Shown: positions 6,512 through 13,554, counted from the stretch's first letter. The stretch: 13,770 bases of DNA from JANOYY01 sp031418035 (GCA_031418035.1 JANOWU010000178.1:1-13770), one strand, 5' to 3'. Notes: generated by a model not told the origin, from the letters alone. Numbers and translations: made by a program.

Positions 6512-8692
6512 TCAGGTCGACGGCTCGGAACGGGCGACGGCAACGGCCTGGAAGAGCCGGTGAGCGTCGACCGCTGGCGCAGCGCCCGCAACAGCGTCGA
6601 CCTTCGTCCACGAACCCTGTTCATCGAGCGTCCAGGAAAGACGGGTGTCGGCGAGCAGCGTCTCCAGTACATGGTCGATGTACAGGCGGGCGGTCGGATC
6701 GACAATGGGAACGATCGCTTCGACACGACCATCGAGATTGCGAGGCATCATGTCGGCGGAGCCGATCAAGTACTCCGGGGCCCCGAGTCCGGCACCGTTC
6801 GCGAACCGCCACACTCGGGAGTGCTCCAGAAATCGGCCGACGACACTACGTACTCGAATGTTCTCCGACAGACCGGTGACACCCGGTCGAAGACAGCAGA
6901 TCCCTCGGACGATGAGATCGATTTGCACGCCCATTCCGGAGGCAACGTAGAGCGATTCGATGATGTCTTTGTCGACCAGAGAGTTCATCTTGAGCACGAT
7001 CGAGCCTGCGCCGCGCTGGCCGCTCGGGTGTTCGTTGCGGATCAGATCGATTATGCGTTCGCGCATTCCCTTCGGCGCAACGATGAGCTTTCGGTAGGAA
7101 GCCGGTTGCGAGAATCCAGTCAGCGCGTTGAAGAGCATCGTGAGGTCAGACCCGAGGTCGGGGTCGATGGAGAAGACGCCGAGATCCTCATAAATTCGTG
7201 CGGTCGAAGGGTTGTAGTTTCCGGTCGATATGTGCACATAGCGTCGAATCCCATCGGGTTCGCCGCGCACCACGAGGGCTACCTTCGTGTGCGTTTTCAA
7301 ACCAACCAGGCCGTACACGACGTGCACACCGGCCTGCTCCAACTTGCGCGCCCATGCGATGTTGGCCTGCTCGTCGAATCGTGCCTTCAGCTCGACCAGT
7401 GCAACAACCTGCTTGCCGCGCTCTGCGGCATCGATGAGGGCTTTCACAACGGGCGAATCACCAGACGTTCGATAGAGCGTGAGCTTGATCGTAAGTACGC
7501 TTGGATCTGTCGCTGCTTGGCTGATGAATCGTTCGACAGAGGTCACAAACGAGTCGTACGGGTGATGCACCAGGACATCACCCTTTGCAATGACGTCGAA
7601 CATGTCGACGACACCTTCGACGCTGTCACGAAGCCGATTTTGGGTCCGGGCCACCCAGTGTTCATCTTTGAGTTCGGGCCGGTCGATACCGGCAATCGTG
7701 AACAACCCGGTGAGGTCGATCAGGCCCGGGAGGAACAAGATGTCGTCGTCGCGAAGCTCGAGCTCTTCGCGCAACATGTCGACGATCTCATCGGGTGCGC
7801 CGGCGACGATTTCGAGACGAACCGCTCGGCCGAAGCGTCGACGTCGAAGCTCCGTCTCGACGGCCGCCAACAGGTCGTCGGCCTCGGATTCTTCGAGGGC
7901 AAGATCGGCGTTGCGCGTCACACGAAAGGCATACGACGCGTCGATCTCCATGCCGGGAAAGAGCGCGTGCAGGTTGGCGGCGATCACCTGCTCGAGGGCG
8001 ATCCATCGTCGGCCATCGTCAAGGGGAATGAATCGGGGGAGCAGCGGCGGGATCTTTACCCGGGCGAATCGGCTGTCGCCGGTGTTGCGGTCGCGGACCA
8101 TCACGGCGAGATTGAGCGACAGATTGGAGATGTAGGGAAACGGGTGTCCGGGGTCTACGGCCAACGGCGTGAGCACCGGAAAGATGCCCTCGAGGAAGAC
8201 TTCTTCGATGGCGTCGGTGTCTTGCGCGTCGAGGCTCTCGTAGTCGACGATCTCGATGCCTTCCTTGGCCAGCGCGGGAAGCAAGATCTTTGCGAACAGA
8301 TCCGCGTGCGCCGCGGTGAGATCGCGGACGGCTTCGGCGGTTACCTTCAGCTGCTCGCGGGGGCGAAGGCCGTCGATCGACGCGTTGGCCACGCCGGCGG
8401 CCACCTGGTCTTTGAGTCCTGCGACTCGCACCTCGTAGAACTCATCGAGGTTCCCGGCGAAGATGGCGCAGAACTTCACCCGTTCCAGAAGTGGGTTTCG
8501 TTCGTCGGCGGCCATGGCCAACACGCGGGCATTGAAATCGAGCCAACTCAGCTCACGGTTGATGTAGCGACCCGACGCGATGGCCTTGGTGCCAGCGGAG
8601 GTTCGGGTGGCAAGTGCTTTCGCAGGCACGTCGGTGGCTTTCGTGCTCGCGAGGACGCCGACGTCGATCAGACTCGTACGCCGAAGTCCCAC
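6512..8692 (-). CDS. ppk1: Polyphosphate kinase 1
   Basis: The protein has 726 residues, close to the usual length of about 690-740. It reversibly transfers the gamma-phosphate of ATP to polyphosphate chains in the cytosol. The N-terminal domain begins at about 43 (YINRELSWLDFNARVL), and CAIFAGNLDEFYEVRVAGL lies at 75-93. The head domain includes FPVLTPLAVDPGHPFPYISN (171-190). The two phospholipase-D-like catalytic domains carry H468 in VGLKTHTKV, equivalent to the autophosphorylated histidine H435 of the E. coli enzyme, and H624 in RFLEHSRV. VHISTGNYNP (486-495) and IDLIVRGICCLRPG (591-604) are also conserved. The annotated GTG start (8692) lies inside the 3' end of the preceding small gene, a 25-base overlap suggesting translational coupling. 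A GTG at residue 22 (8629) is an alternative. The neighbouring SenX3/RegX3 pair makes Pho control plausible. Confidence 0.97.
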   Translation of the reverse strand: MGLRRTSLIDVGVLASTKATDVPAKALATRTSAGTKAIASGRYINRELSWLDFNARVLAMAADERNPLLERVKFCAIFAGNLDEFYEVRVAGLKDQVAAGVANASIDGLRPREQLKVTAEAVRDLTAAHADLFAKILLPALAKEGIEIVDYESLDAQDTDAIEEVFLEGIFPVLTPLAVDPGHPFPYISNLSLNLAVMVRDRNTGDSRFARVKIPPLLPRFIPLDDGRRWIALEQVIAANLHALFPGMEIDASYAFRVTRNADLALEESEADDLLAAVETELRRRRFGRAVRLEIVAGAPDEIVDMLREELELRDDDILFLPGLIDLTGLFTIAGIDRPELKDEHWVARTQNRLRDSVEGVVDMFDVIAKGDVLVHHPYDSFVTSVERFISQAATDPSVLTIKLTLYRTSGDSPVVKALIDAAERGKQVVALVELKARFDEQANIAWARKLEQAGVHVVYGLVGLKTHTKVALVVRGEPDGIRRYVHISTGNYNPSTARIYEDLGVFSIDPDLGSDLTMLFNALTGFSQPASYRKLIVAPKGMRERIIDLIRNEHPSGQRGAGSIVLKMNSLVDKDIIESLYVASGMGVQIDLIVRGICCLRPGVTGLSENIRVRSVVGRFLEHSRVWRFANGAGLGAPEYLIGSADMMPRNLDGRVEAIVPIVDPTARLYIDHVLETLLADTRLSWTLDEQGSWTKVDAVAGAAPAVDAHRLFQAVAVARSEPST

Positions 8693-8937
8693 TCGATCAA
8701 CAGGGCCTCGCGGTCGGCGTCGTGCACGACTCGATCGTGGTTCCGGCGAAATTGCGGGTCATGACGAGGGACCAGCTGCAGACGCGCAAGGGTCCGTTGC
8801 CGGAATTCCTCGATGAGGTTGCGGTCGCCGAAGTCGCTCTGGACTTCCCAGTGGGGAGCAACCGGTCCGAGATAGATCACGCGGACATGACCCTGGGGTT
8901 CTGCGGGGGCCGGAAGTTCTAGTGGTGCAGGAGGCAT
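8668..8937 (-). CDS. Small hypothetical protein overlapping the ppk1 start
   Basis: The protein has 89 residues and I do not recognise its family. After a Pro/Ala-rich start (1-15) comes a short hydrophobic strand HVRVIYLGPVAPHWEV (17-32), then a charged, mostly helical stretch rich in Arg, Asp and Glu (about 35-75), and a C-terminal EALLIEWDFGV. No signal peptide, membrane helix or cysteine motif is present. The ATG at 8937 is the only sensible upstream start, because an in-frame TGA lies three codons before it. Evidence that it is real: it is on the same strand as tatA and ppk1, it fills the gap between them, and its stop overlaps the ppk1 start by 25 bases, as in translationally coupled pairs. 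A role linked to polyphosphate kinase is only an inference. Confidence 0.6.
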   Translation of the reverse strand: MPPAPLELPAPAEPQGHVRVIYLGPVAPHWEVQSDFGDRNLIEEFRQRTLARLQLVPRHDPQFRRNHDRVVHDADREALLIEWDFGVRV

Positions 8938-9047
8938 GATGCATCAATCTTTCAGGGGAATCGCTTCAGGCGAAACGACTCGAAGGGATACGCAAGGAGG
9001 CTGGTGCCCGTGGGATGGCGACGTTCGACCTGGAACCGAGGACGCCG

Positions 9048-9218
9048 TTATTCCTTGGGCTTGTCCTTCTCGCCTTCTTCGGTACCGTCGTCGATACCCT
9101 TCTTGAATTCCTTTTGCGCTTGTCCGAGGGAACGCGCAAGCTTCGGCAGTTTTGATCCACCGAATAACAGCAGCACAATCACAAGGATGATGATCAGTTC
9201 GGTAGGGCCGAAGTTCAT
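9048..9218 (-). CDS. tatA: Twin-arginine translocase subunit TatA
   Basis: This small gene (56 residues) has the full TatA architecture. A short periplasmic N-terminus MNFGPTE is followed by one transmembrane helix (about 7-19, ELIIILVIVLLLF), then the FGG hinge (19-21) and an amphipathic helix SKLPKLARSLGQAQKEFKKG (22-41). It ends in a highly charged Asp/Glu/Lys tail. TatA oligomerises to form the passage for folded proteins in the Tat pathway. It is at the short end for the family. No tatB or tatC is in this window. The gene lies 26 bp downstream of whiB and upstream of the small gene before ppk1. A TACTAT hexamer six bases before the ATG suggests its own promoter and a leaderless mRNA. Confidence 0.93.
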   Translation of the reverse strand: MNFGPTELIIILVIVLLLFGGSKLPKLARSLGQAQKEFKKGIDDGTEEGEKDKPKE

Positions 9219-9224
9219 GGGGCC

Positions 9225-9230
9225 ATAGTA
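9225..9230 (-). promoter_or_regulatory. Candidate -10 element of tatA (leaderless transcript)
   Basis: On the minus strand TACTAT occupies 9230-9225, followed by six bases and then the tatA ATG. With usual -10 to start-site spacing of about 6-8 bases, transcription would begin at or next to the A of the start codon. No Shine-Dalgarno separates them, which agrees with the leaderless mRNAs common in actinobacteria. A matching -35 is not evident. Confidence 0.4.
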
Positions 9231-9244
9231 CCCCGCAAAGGTGC

Positions 9245-9529
9245 TTACGCCGTTGCGGCTTCGTTGGCGCGGCGAGCAAGGGCACGAGCCCGGCGCACCT
9301 TGCGTCGTTCCCGCTCACTCAAACCACCCCAAATACCGAACTTTTCGCCGTTGGCCAGGGCATATTCGAGACAGTCCTCGCGAACAATGCAGCCTCTGCA
9401 GACCTCCTTGGCTTCCCGGGTGGACGCACCGCGCTCGGGGAAGAAAAGCTCGGGATCGACACCCATGCAGTTCGCCTTGCTCTGCCAGGCTCTGACTTCA
9501 TTGTCGAGCTGTGCGAGACCTCGTTGCAT
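9245..9529 (-). CDS. whiB: WhiB-family iron-sulfur transcriptional regulator (WhiB2-like)
   Basis: The protein has 94 residues from the ATG at 9529. This start has AAGGGG five bases upstream and gives the usual family length. A longer reading back to 9673 adds 48 unlikely residues. The four cluster ligands are C21, C44, C47 and C53, in the C-X22-C-X2-C-X5-C pattern that binds a [4Fe-4S] cluster. The G-I-W-G-G turn (65-69) and the basic C-terminal tail ERERRKVRRARALARR (72-87) follow. The stretch DPELFFPERGASTREAKEVC closely resembles Streptomyces WhiB and mycobacterial WhiB2/WhmD, which act with WhiA in sporulation and septation. Only the family placement is visible here. Direct DNA contact through the basic tail and partnership with a sigma factor or WhiA are known for relatives. 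The stop lies 26 bp before tatA. Confidence 0.95.
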   Translation of the reverse strand: MQRGLAQLDNEVRAWQSKANCMGVDPELFFPERGASTREAKEVCRGCIVREDCLEYALANGEKFGIWGGLSERERRKVRRARALARRANEAATA

Positions 9530-10014
9530 GTAGACCCCTTGCTTCTTTCTTTGGTGACCGCGAGTGGTGATCGGTGCTTCGTATGGCGGAAAGTGTTGCT
9601 GCGAGACTGGTGCTCTCGTGCGTGTTGTTCGAACGAGTTGGCCTGCGACTACCGATGGTGATGGCCTGCGCATTGGCGACGGGGAGAACCCCGACTACCT
9701 GCGGCAAAGCCGTCCTTCGTAATTACAGACGTGTCATTGTTCCTTGTTTTCCGGGATTTTGCAAACGGAACCTGAAAAGCGACCACGCGAAGAGGTCGAG
9801 ACGTGATGGCTGCGTGGGCATTTGCAACGTTTTGGGTGGTCGTTTCGAACGCAATCGCTCCGTGGTCTCTTCCCCCGTGTCACCGACACTCGTTCACGGC
9901 TCGCAGTCGCGCCAGCGCCAGCGCCAACGCCATGCGTCACACGCTGGTGTGTTATCGCCTATTGTGTCTCGGTCCGACGCCACCCGGGTGTTCTCGGACT
10001 AGGGGAGAACCTGT
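9530..10014. other. 485-bp non-coding divergent promoter region between whiB and the sugar-binding protein gene
   Basis: I see no convincing gene here on either strand. It is the shared upstream region of two divergent genes. Signals include TTCGAACG twice (9629-9636 and 9844-9851; the first within the palindrome GTTCGAAC at 9627-9634, the second within CGTT-TCG-AACG), an AACGTT core at 9826, a CACAC-GCTG-GTGTG inverted repeat at 9938-9951 and the 10-bp palindrome CACCCGGGTG at 9981-9990. A small CGGGG-AGAA-CCCCG hairpin lies at 9680-9693. TATTGT at 9960-9965 is a possible -10 for the sugar operon. The palindromes nearest the operon could be operators for a LacI- or ROK-type regulator, which is not encoded in the window. 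Confidence 0.5.
9990..10010 (+). promoter_or_regulatory. Short inverted repeat covering the ribosome-binding site of the binding-protein gene
   Basis: GTTCTC at 9990-9995 can pair with GAGAAC at 10005-10010 across nine bases. The right arm takes in the end of the Shine-Dalgarno AGGGGAG (10001-10007), which is seven bases from the ATG at 10015. The stem is only six base pairs, so it is a weak candidate for translational modulation. Confidence 0.2.
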
Positions 10015-11214
10015 ATGAAGAAAACTAAGCTCGCTGCTTCGTTGTTCGTAGGTTTGGCGCTGTTCGCGTCGAGCTGTAGCAAAGACGACTCGTCATCAAC
10101 GGAAGCGGCTGCGACAGAAGCAGCAGCATCTGAGGCTGCTGCGACTGAGGCAATGGCATCCGAGGCCGCTGCGACTGAGGCAATGGCGTCAGAGGCGGCT
10201 GACACTGAAGCGATGGCTTCGGAGGCCGTGGCTGCTGCGGGCGCTGGCGGAAAGGTCGGTTTCATCCTGCCCGACTCCAAGTCATCGGCTCGTTGGGAAG
10301 CATTTGACCGTCCGTTGATCGACGCTGCCTGCAAGGCCGCCGGCATCGAATGTGACATCCAGAACGCCGAAGGCGACAAGGCAAAGATGGCGACGATCGC
10401 CGACTCGATGCTCGCCGCCAAGGTAGGCGTACTTGCGATCGTGAACCTCGACTCGCCGTCGGCTGTTGCGATCCAGGAAAAGGCCGCTGCGCAGGGCGTC
10501 AAGCTCATCGACTACGACCGACTGACCCTCAACGGCAAGACCGACGTGTACGTGTCGTTCGACAACGTCGCCGTGGGCAAGGCCCAGGGCGAAGGCATCA
10601 TCCAGTGCCTCGGTGGCGCCGACGCGGCTAAGGGCAAGAACATCATCCAGCTCAGCGGCTCGCCGACCGACAACAACGCTACCCTGTTCAAGCAGGGCCA
10701 GGACGAGGCCATCAAGGACTCGGGCATCAATGTTGTTGCCAGCGAAGCAGTTCCGGATTGGGACAACGTCAAGGGCGGCCAGATCTTCGAGCAGTTGCTC
10801 ACGAAGGCTGGCGGCAAGGTTGACGGCGTCCTCGCCGCCAACGACGGTCTCTCGCTCGCCGCTCAGGCTGTCCTGACCAAGGCTGGCCTTTCGGTTCCGG
10901 CAACGGGCCAGGACGCTACGCGTGACGGTCTCGCCGCCATCCTCATGGGCACGCAGTGCATGACTGTGTACAAGCCAGTGAAGGCCGAAGCCGAAGCAGC
11001 AGTTGCTGCAGCCGTTTCGCTCCTCAAGGGTGAGGCTGTTTCCACGAACGCCACCATCAACGATGGCGCCCGTGACCTTCCCTACGCACAGGCTCAGATC
11101 ACCGCTATCTACAAGGACAACGTCAAGGACGTCGTTGCTGATGGCTTCGTGAAGAAGGAAGAGCTGTGCACCGGAGATGTTGCTGCGAAGTGTGCAGAGG
11201 CCGGCATCGCCTGA
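10015..11214 (+). CDS. XylF-like sugar ABC transporter substrate-binding lipoprotein
   Basis: The protein has 399 residues. The signal peptide MKKTKLAASLFVGLALFASSC ends in a lipobox with C21, the expected lipidation site, so the protein is anchored to the outer face of the membrane. A Ser/Asp-rich stretch and four decapeptide repeats (30-69) form a tether. The periplasmic-binding-protein fold (about 79-375) begins KVGFILPDSKSSARWEAFDR. It continues with GVKLIDYDRLTLN and DVYVSFDNVAVGKAQGEGI, wording typical of D-xylose-binding XylF and close relatives. Four cysteines (C96, C103, C382, C390, approximate) could form disulfides. The ligand is most likely a pentose or similar monosaccharide, not proven. 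The start is fixed by AGGGGAG seven bases upstream. It is the first gene of an ABC operon and is followed by a terminator-like hairpin, which should keep its level above that of the ATPase and permease. Confidence 0.93.
   Translation: MKKTKLAASLFVGLALFASSCSKDDSSSTEAAATEAAASEAAATEAMASEAAATEAMASEAADTEAMASEAVAAAGAGGKVGFILPDSKSSARWEAFDRPLIDAACKAAGIECDIQNAEGDKAKMATIADSMLAAKVGVLAIVNLDSPSAVAIQEKAAAQGVKLIDYDRLTLNGKTDVYVSFDNVAVGKAQGEGIIQCLGGADAAKGKNIIQLSGSPTDNNATLFKQGQDEAIKDSGINVVASEAVPDWDNVKGGQIFEQLLTKAGGKVDGVLAANDGLSLAAQAVLTKAGLSVPATGQDATRDGLAAILMGTQCMTVYKPVKAEAEAAVAAAVSLLKGEAVSTNATINDGARDLPYAQAQITAIYKDNVKDVVADGFVKKEELCTGDVAAKCAEAGIA
10102..10221 (+). repeat. Four 30-bp tandem repeats encoding a decapeptide tether
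   Basis: The stretch encodes EAAATEAAAS, EAAATEAMAS, EAAATEAMAS and EAADTEAMAS in direct succession. The DNA units are 30 bp each, with the middle two nearly identical (gcgactgaggcaatggc). It lies between the lipidated cysteine and the binding domain. The Ala/Glu composition favours a helical, negatively charged spacer. Copy number could vary among strains. Confidence 0.9.
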
Positions 11215-11229
11215 TCTTCGGATCCCCGT

Positions 11230-11251
11230 TCGCGTGAGTGTGCTCACGCGA
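11230..11251 (+). terminator. Stable hairpin just after the binding-protein stop codon
   Basis: CGCGTGAG (11231-11238) and CTCACGCG (11243-11250) form a perfect 8-bp stem around a TGTG loop. An A-T pair extends it at 11230/11251. It has no T tract of its own and stands 17 bp before the intrinsic terminator. It more likely protects the 3' end of the binding-protein mRNA from exonucleases than terminates transcription. Confidence 0.55.
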
Positions 11252-11267
11252 GCAGAACTGTTGTGTG

Positions 11268-11297
11268 AAGGGACCCGCTTCGGCGGGTCCCTTTTCG
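11268..11297 (+). terminator. Intrinsic terminator/attenuator between binding-protein and ATPase genes
   Basis: AAGGGACCCGC (11268-11278) pairs perfectly with GCGGGTCCCTT (11283-11293) across a TTCG tetraloop, giving an 11-bp stem, then TTCGTTT. This is a standard rho-independent structure. It lies 54 bp after the binding-protein stop and 131 bp before the ATPase start. Partial read-through would give more binding protein than ATPase and permease, as is usual in sugar ABC operons. I see no convincing separate promoter after it. Confidence 0.85.
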
Positions 11298-11384
11298 TTT
11301 GCCATCCTTTCCGGTGCGACATCGAAGGCTCGTGACCGTCGACACCGCCCCCGCAAATCGACTAAACCTTCCGGTACGTTTCTT

Positions 11385-11407
11385 CACCCGACCAACACGT
11401 TCGGGTG
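11385..11407 (+). promoter_or_regulatory. Leader inverted repeat upstream of the ATPase gene
   Basis: CACCCGA (11385-11391) and TCGGGTG (11401-11407) form a perfect 7-bp inverted repeat with a 9-base loop, ending ten bases before the ATPase Shine-Dalgarno. It may be an operator or a leader hairpin. The function is not shown. Confidence 0.3.
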
Positions 11408-11428
11408 CGAATTTCAGGGGAGAGAGAC

Positions 11429-12274
11429 TTGTCCGATTCGGGCGCGCCATTATTCGAAATGCTCGGCGTCAACAAGAGTTTTGGGCCGGTGCACGTCCTT
11501 CACGACGTTGACTTTCGGGTGTATCCGGGGAAGGTCACGGCGCTGGTCGGCGACAACGGCGCTGGCAAGTCGACGCTGATCAAATGCGTCACGGGGATCT
11601 ACGGAACCGACAGTGGGAAATTCCTGTTCGAGGGTTCACCGGTTCATCTCTCCTCGCCGAAAGATGCCGCAGCGCTCGGCATCGAGGTCGTGTACCAAGA
11701 TCTCGCCCTGTGCGACAACCTCGACATCGTCCAGAACATGTTCCTCGGCCGCGAGACGAAGAAGTTCGGTCTCCTGAACGAGCGGGCGATGGAACAGCAG
11801 GCTCGCGAAACGCTGGCGAGCTTGTCGGTGCGTACCGTGAAGAGTGTTCGCACGCTCGTCTCATCCTTGTCCGGTGGTCAACGCCAGACCGTCGCGATTG
11901 CGAAGGCCGTGCTGTGGAACTCCAAGATCGTGATGCTCGACGAGCCAACCGCAGCGCTGGGTGTCGCGCAGACCCGCCAGGTGCTCGACCTTGTGACTCG
12001 ACTCGCCGACCAGGGTCTCGGCGTCGTGCTCATCAGCCACAACATGAACGATGTCCTCGAGGTCGCCGACCGGGTGTGCGCCATGTATCTCGGCCGGGTC
12101 GCGGCCGACGTCGCCGTCGACGAATTGCGTCCTCACGACGCTGATGCGATCCTCGCCGAACTCGGTCCGGTTGGTGGAAAGGCCGAGATCAGGGATCGGT
12201 CCCGGAAGCGTCTCGTCGATCTGATCACGTCGGGTCGTAGCGGCGACATTGGTTTGCAGCGAGTGGAGGCATAG
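11429..12274 (+). CDS. Sugar ABC transporter ATP-binding protein, single ABC domain
   Basis: From the TTG at 11429 the protein has 281 residues. GGGGAG at 11417-11422 lies six bases upstream and favours this start. A GTG at 11405 would add eight residues but has no ribosome site. Walker A is GDNGAGKST (41-49), the Q-loop VVYQDL (Q90), the signature LSGGQ (147-151), Walker B VMLDE (168-172) and the H-loop LISHN (H204). All are intact, so the ATPase should be active. It powers uptake together with the permease two bases downstream. Ribose/xylose-type ATPases (RbsA, XylG) usually carry two ABC domains in about 500 residues. This one has a single domain, like FrcA, and would work as a homodimer. 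No second copy is in the window. A charged C-terminal tail (about 250-281) follows the core. Confidence 0.93.
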   Translation: MSDSGAPLFEMLGVNKSFGPVHVLHDVDFRVYPGKVTALVGDNGAGKSTLIKCVTGIYGTDSGKFLFEGSPVHLSSPKDAAALGIEVVYQDLALCDNLDIVQNMFLGRETKKFGLLNERAMEQQARETLASLSVRTVKSVRTLVSSLSGGQRQTVAIAKAVLWNSKIVMLDEPTAALGVAQTRQVLDLVTRLADQGLGVVLISHNMNDVLEVADRVCAMYLGRVAADVAVDELRPHDADAILAELGPVGGKAEIRDRSRKRLVDLITSGRSGDIGLQRVEA

Positions 12275-12276
12275 CC

Positions 12277-13554
12277 ATGACTGATTCGCACCCCGCGCCT
12301 GCGGCCGGAACTGCGGCGAGCGACTTTGCGCTCGACACGCAGAAGATGACGGTCAAGTCGTCGTGGAGTTCCTACCTCGCTCGCTTGAAGGGCGGCGAAC
12401 TCGGCTTGATTCCGGCGACGCTGTCGATCCTTGTTCTCGTCGCGGTGTTCGGCTTCTCCCGTCCCGACACGTTCCTGTCACTCCTCAACTTCGGAAACCT
12501 CCTGCAGCAAGCGTCGGCCGTGATCATGATCTCGATGGGTGTGACGTTCGTGTTGCTCCTCGGTGAGATCGACCTGGCTGCAGGATGGACCGCGGGTGTG
12601 ACCGCTGCGGTCATGGTCACGGCATTTCGCGACGGCCGTCCCTTTGTCGTTGCGATCCTCTTGAGTCTTGCCGTGGCTGCGTTGTTGGGTCTCCTGAACG
12701 GGTATCTCGTTGCCTATGTGGGCATACCTTCTTTCGTCGTGACCTTGGCGTTCTTTCTCACGTTTCAAGGCATCCTGCTGAACATCACCGGTGAAGGTGG
12801 CACGGTCCAGCTCACGAACAAGACGATGCGCGCGATCATGACGAAGAACATGGGTATTGCCGGATCGTGGATCCTTGCCGCCGTGGTGGTGGCGGGAATC
12901 GGTGCGCTCCTCTATCGCAAACGATCCGTAGGTGTACCTATGGCTGCACTCGCGATTCAGTTCGGCGCCATGGCGTTTGGGGTGGTGGTGTTCACGTTGG
13001 TGCTCGCTCGCAACCGCGCGTTTTCGAATTCGACCGTGAAGCTCGTTGGCATTCCGATCGTGGTTCCTTTCGTGCTCGTGGTCACTGCGGCGCTCACGTT
13101 CCTGTTGCAACGCACCACCTACGGACGTCACCTCTTCGCGGTCGGCGGGAACACCGAAGCGGCGCGTCGTGCGGGCATCAACGTCAAACGGATTCGCATG
13201 TCGGCGTTCGTGCTGTGCGCGTTGGTTTCGGGGCTGGGTGGGTACCTGCTGGCGTCACGGTCCGGTTCGGTGGACCCGCAGATGGGTGGTAACCAGACGT
13301 TGCTCCTTGCGGTGGGCGCCGCCGTCATCGGTGGCACGTCGCTATTCGGCGGCAAGGGCCGGATGGTCAATGCGCTGCTCGGTGGTCTCGTGCTGGCCAT
13401 CATCGACAACGGCTTGCCGCTGGTTGGGAAGGCGTCGCCTTTCGGGCTCAAGACGATCGACTTCAGCCGTTCCGGCATCAAGTTCATCGTGTCTGGCCTC
13501 ATCTTGCTGATGGCTGCCTCGGTCGACGCACTCAGCCGCAAACGCGCCAGCTAG
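12277..13554 (+). CDS. Sugar ABC transporter permease, XylH-like
   Basis: The protein has 425 residues, similar to XylH and longer than RbsC. About ten or more hydrophobic segments are visible, roughly at 44-60, 78-95, 104-118, 122-140, 145-170, 197-213, 222-244, 258-277, 308-327, 342-356, 364-382 and 402-416. Family landmarks are MISMGVTFVLLLGEIDLAAG (84-103), VTLAFFLTFQGILLN (155-169) and the cytoplasmic coupling loop GGNTEAARRAGINVKRIR (290-307). It then has GAAVIGGTSLFGGKG (347-361). A cytoplasmic N-terminus of about 40 residues precedes the first helix. GGAGG at 12265-12269 is seven bases before the ATG, and the ATPase stop is two bases upstream, so translation is probably coupled. Together with the binding protein and ATPase it forms one importer. 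The 3' flank is a repeat element, with no terminator of standard form. Confidence 0.94.
   Translation: MTDSHPAPAAGTAASDFALDTQKMTVKSSWSSYLARLKGGELGLIPATLSILVLVAVFGFSRPDTFLSLLNFGNLLQQASAVIMISMGVTFVLLLGEIDLAAGWTAGVTAAVMVTAFRDGRPFVVAILLSLAVAALLGLLNGYLVAYVGIPSFVVTLAFFLTFQGILLNITGEGGTVQLTNKTMRAIMTKNMGIAGSWILAAVVVAGIGALLYRKRSVGVPMAALAIQFGAMAFGVVVFTLVLARNRAFSNSTVKLVGIPIVVPFVLVVTAALTFLLQRTTYGRHLFAVGGNTEAARRAGINVKRIRMSAFVLCALVSGLGGYLLASRSGSVDPQMGGNQTLLLAVGAAVIGGTSLFGGKGRMVNALLGGLVLAIIDNGLPLVGKASPFGLKTIDFSRSGIKFIVSGLILLMAASVDALSRKRAS

Noticed and set aside
6434..8764. 776-codon open frame on the plus strand opposite ppk1
   Set aside because: It is the mirror frame of a clear polyphosphate kinase gene. 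It has no recognisable domain and is explained by G/C-rich codon bias keeping antisense stops rare.
8944..9318. 124-codon minus-strand frame across tatA and whiB
   Set aside because: It overlaps both tatA and the 3' end of whiB out of frame. TatA in the neighbouring frame is unmistakable.
9680..9693. CGGGG-AGAA-CCCCG hairpin considered as part of a riboswitch
   Set aside because: A single 5-bp hairpin without the conserved flanking blocks of any riboswitch class I know, such as the c-di-AMP type.
9574..10002. 142-codon open frame in the whiB/sugar-operon gap
   Set aside because: It has no ribosome-binding site, an Arg/Ser/Val-rich composition without domain features, and its end runs into the promoter-like palindromes of the sugar operon.
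10282..11322. 346-codon open frame on the minus strand opposite the binding-protein gene
   Set aside because: It is antisense to a well-supported gene, runs through the terminator and shows no protein family features.
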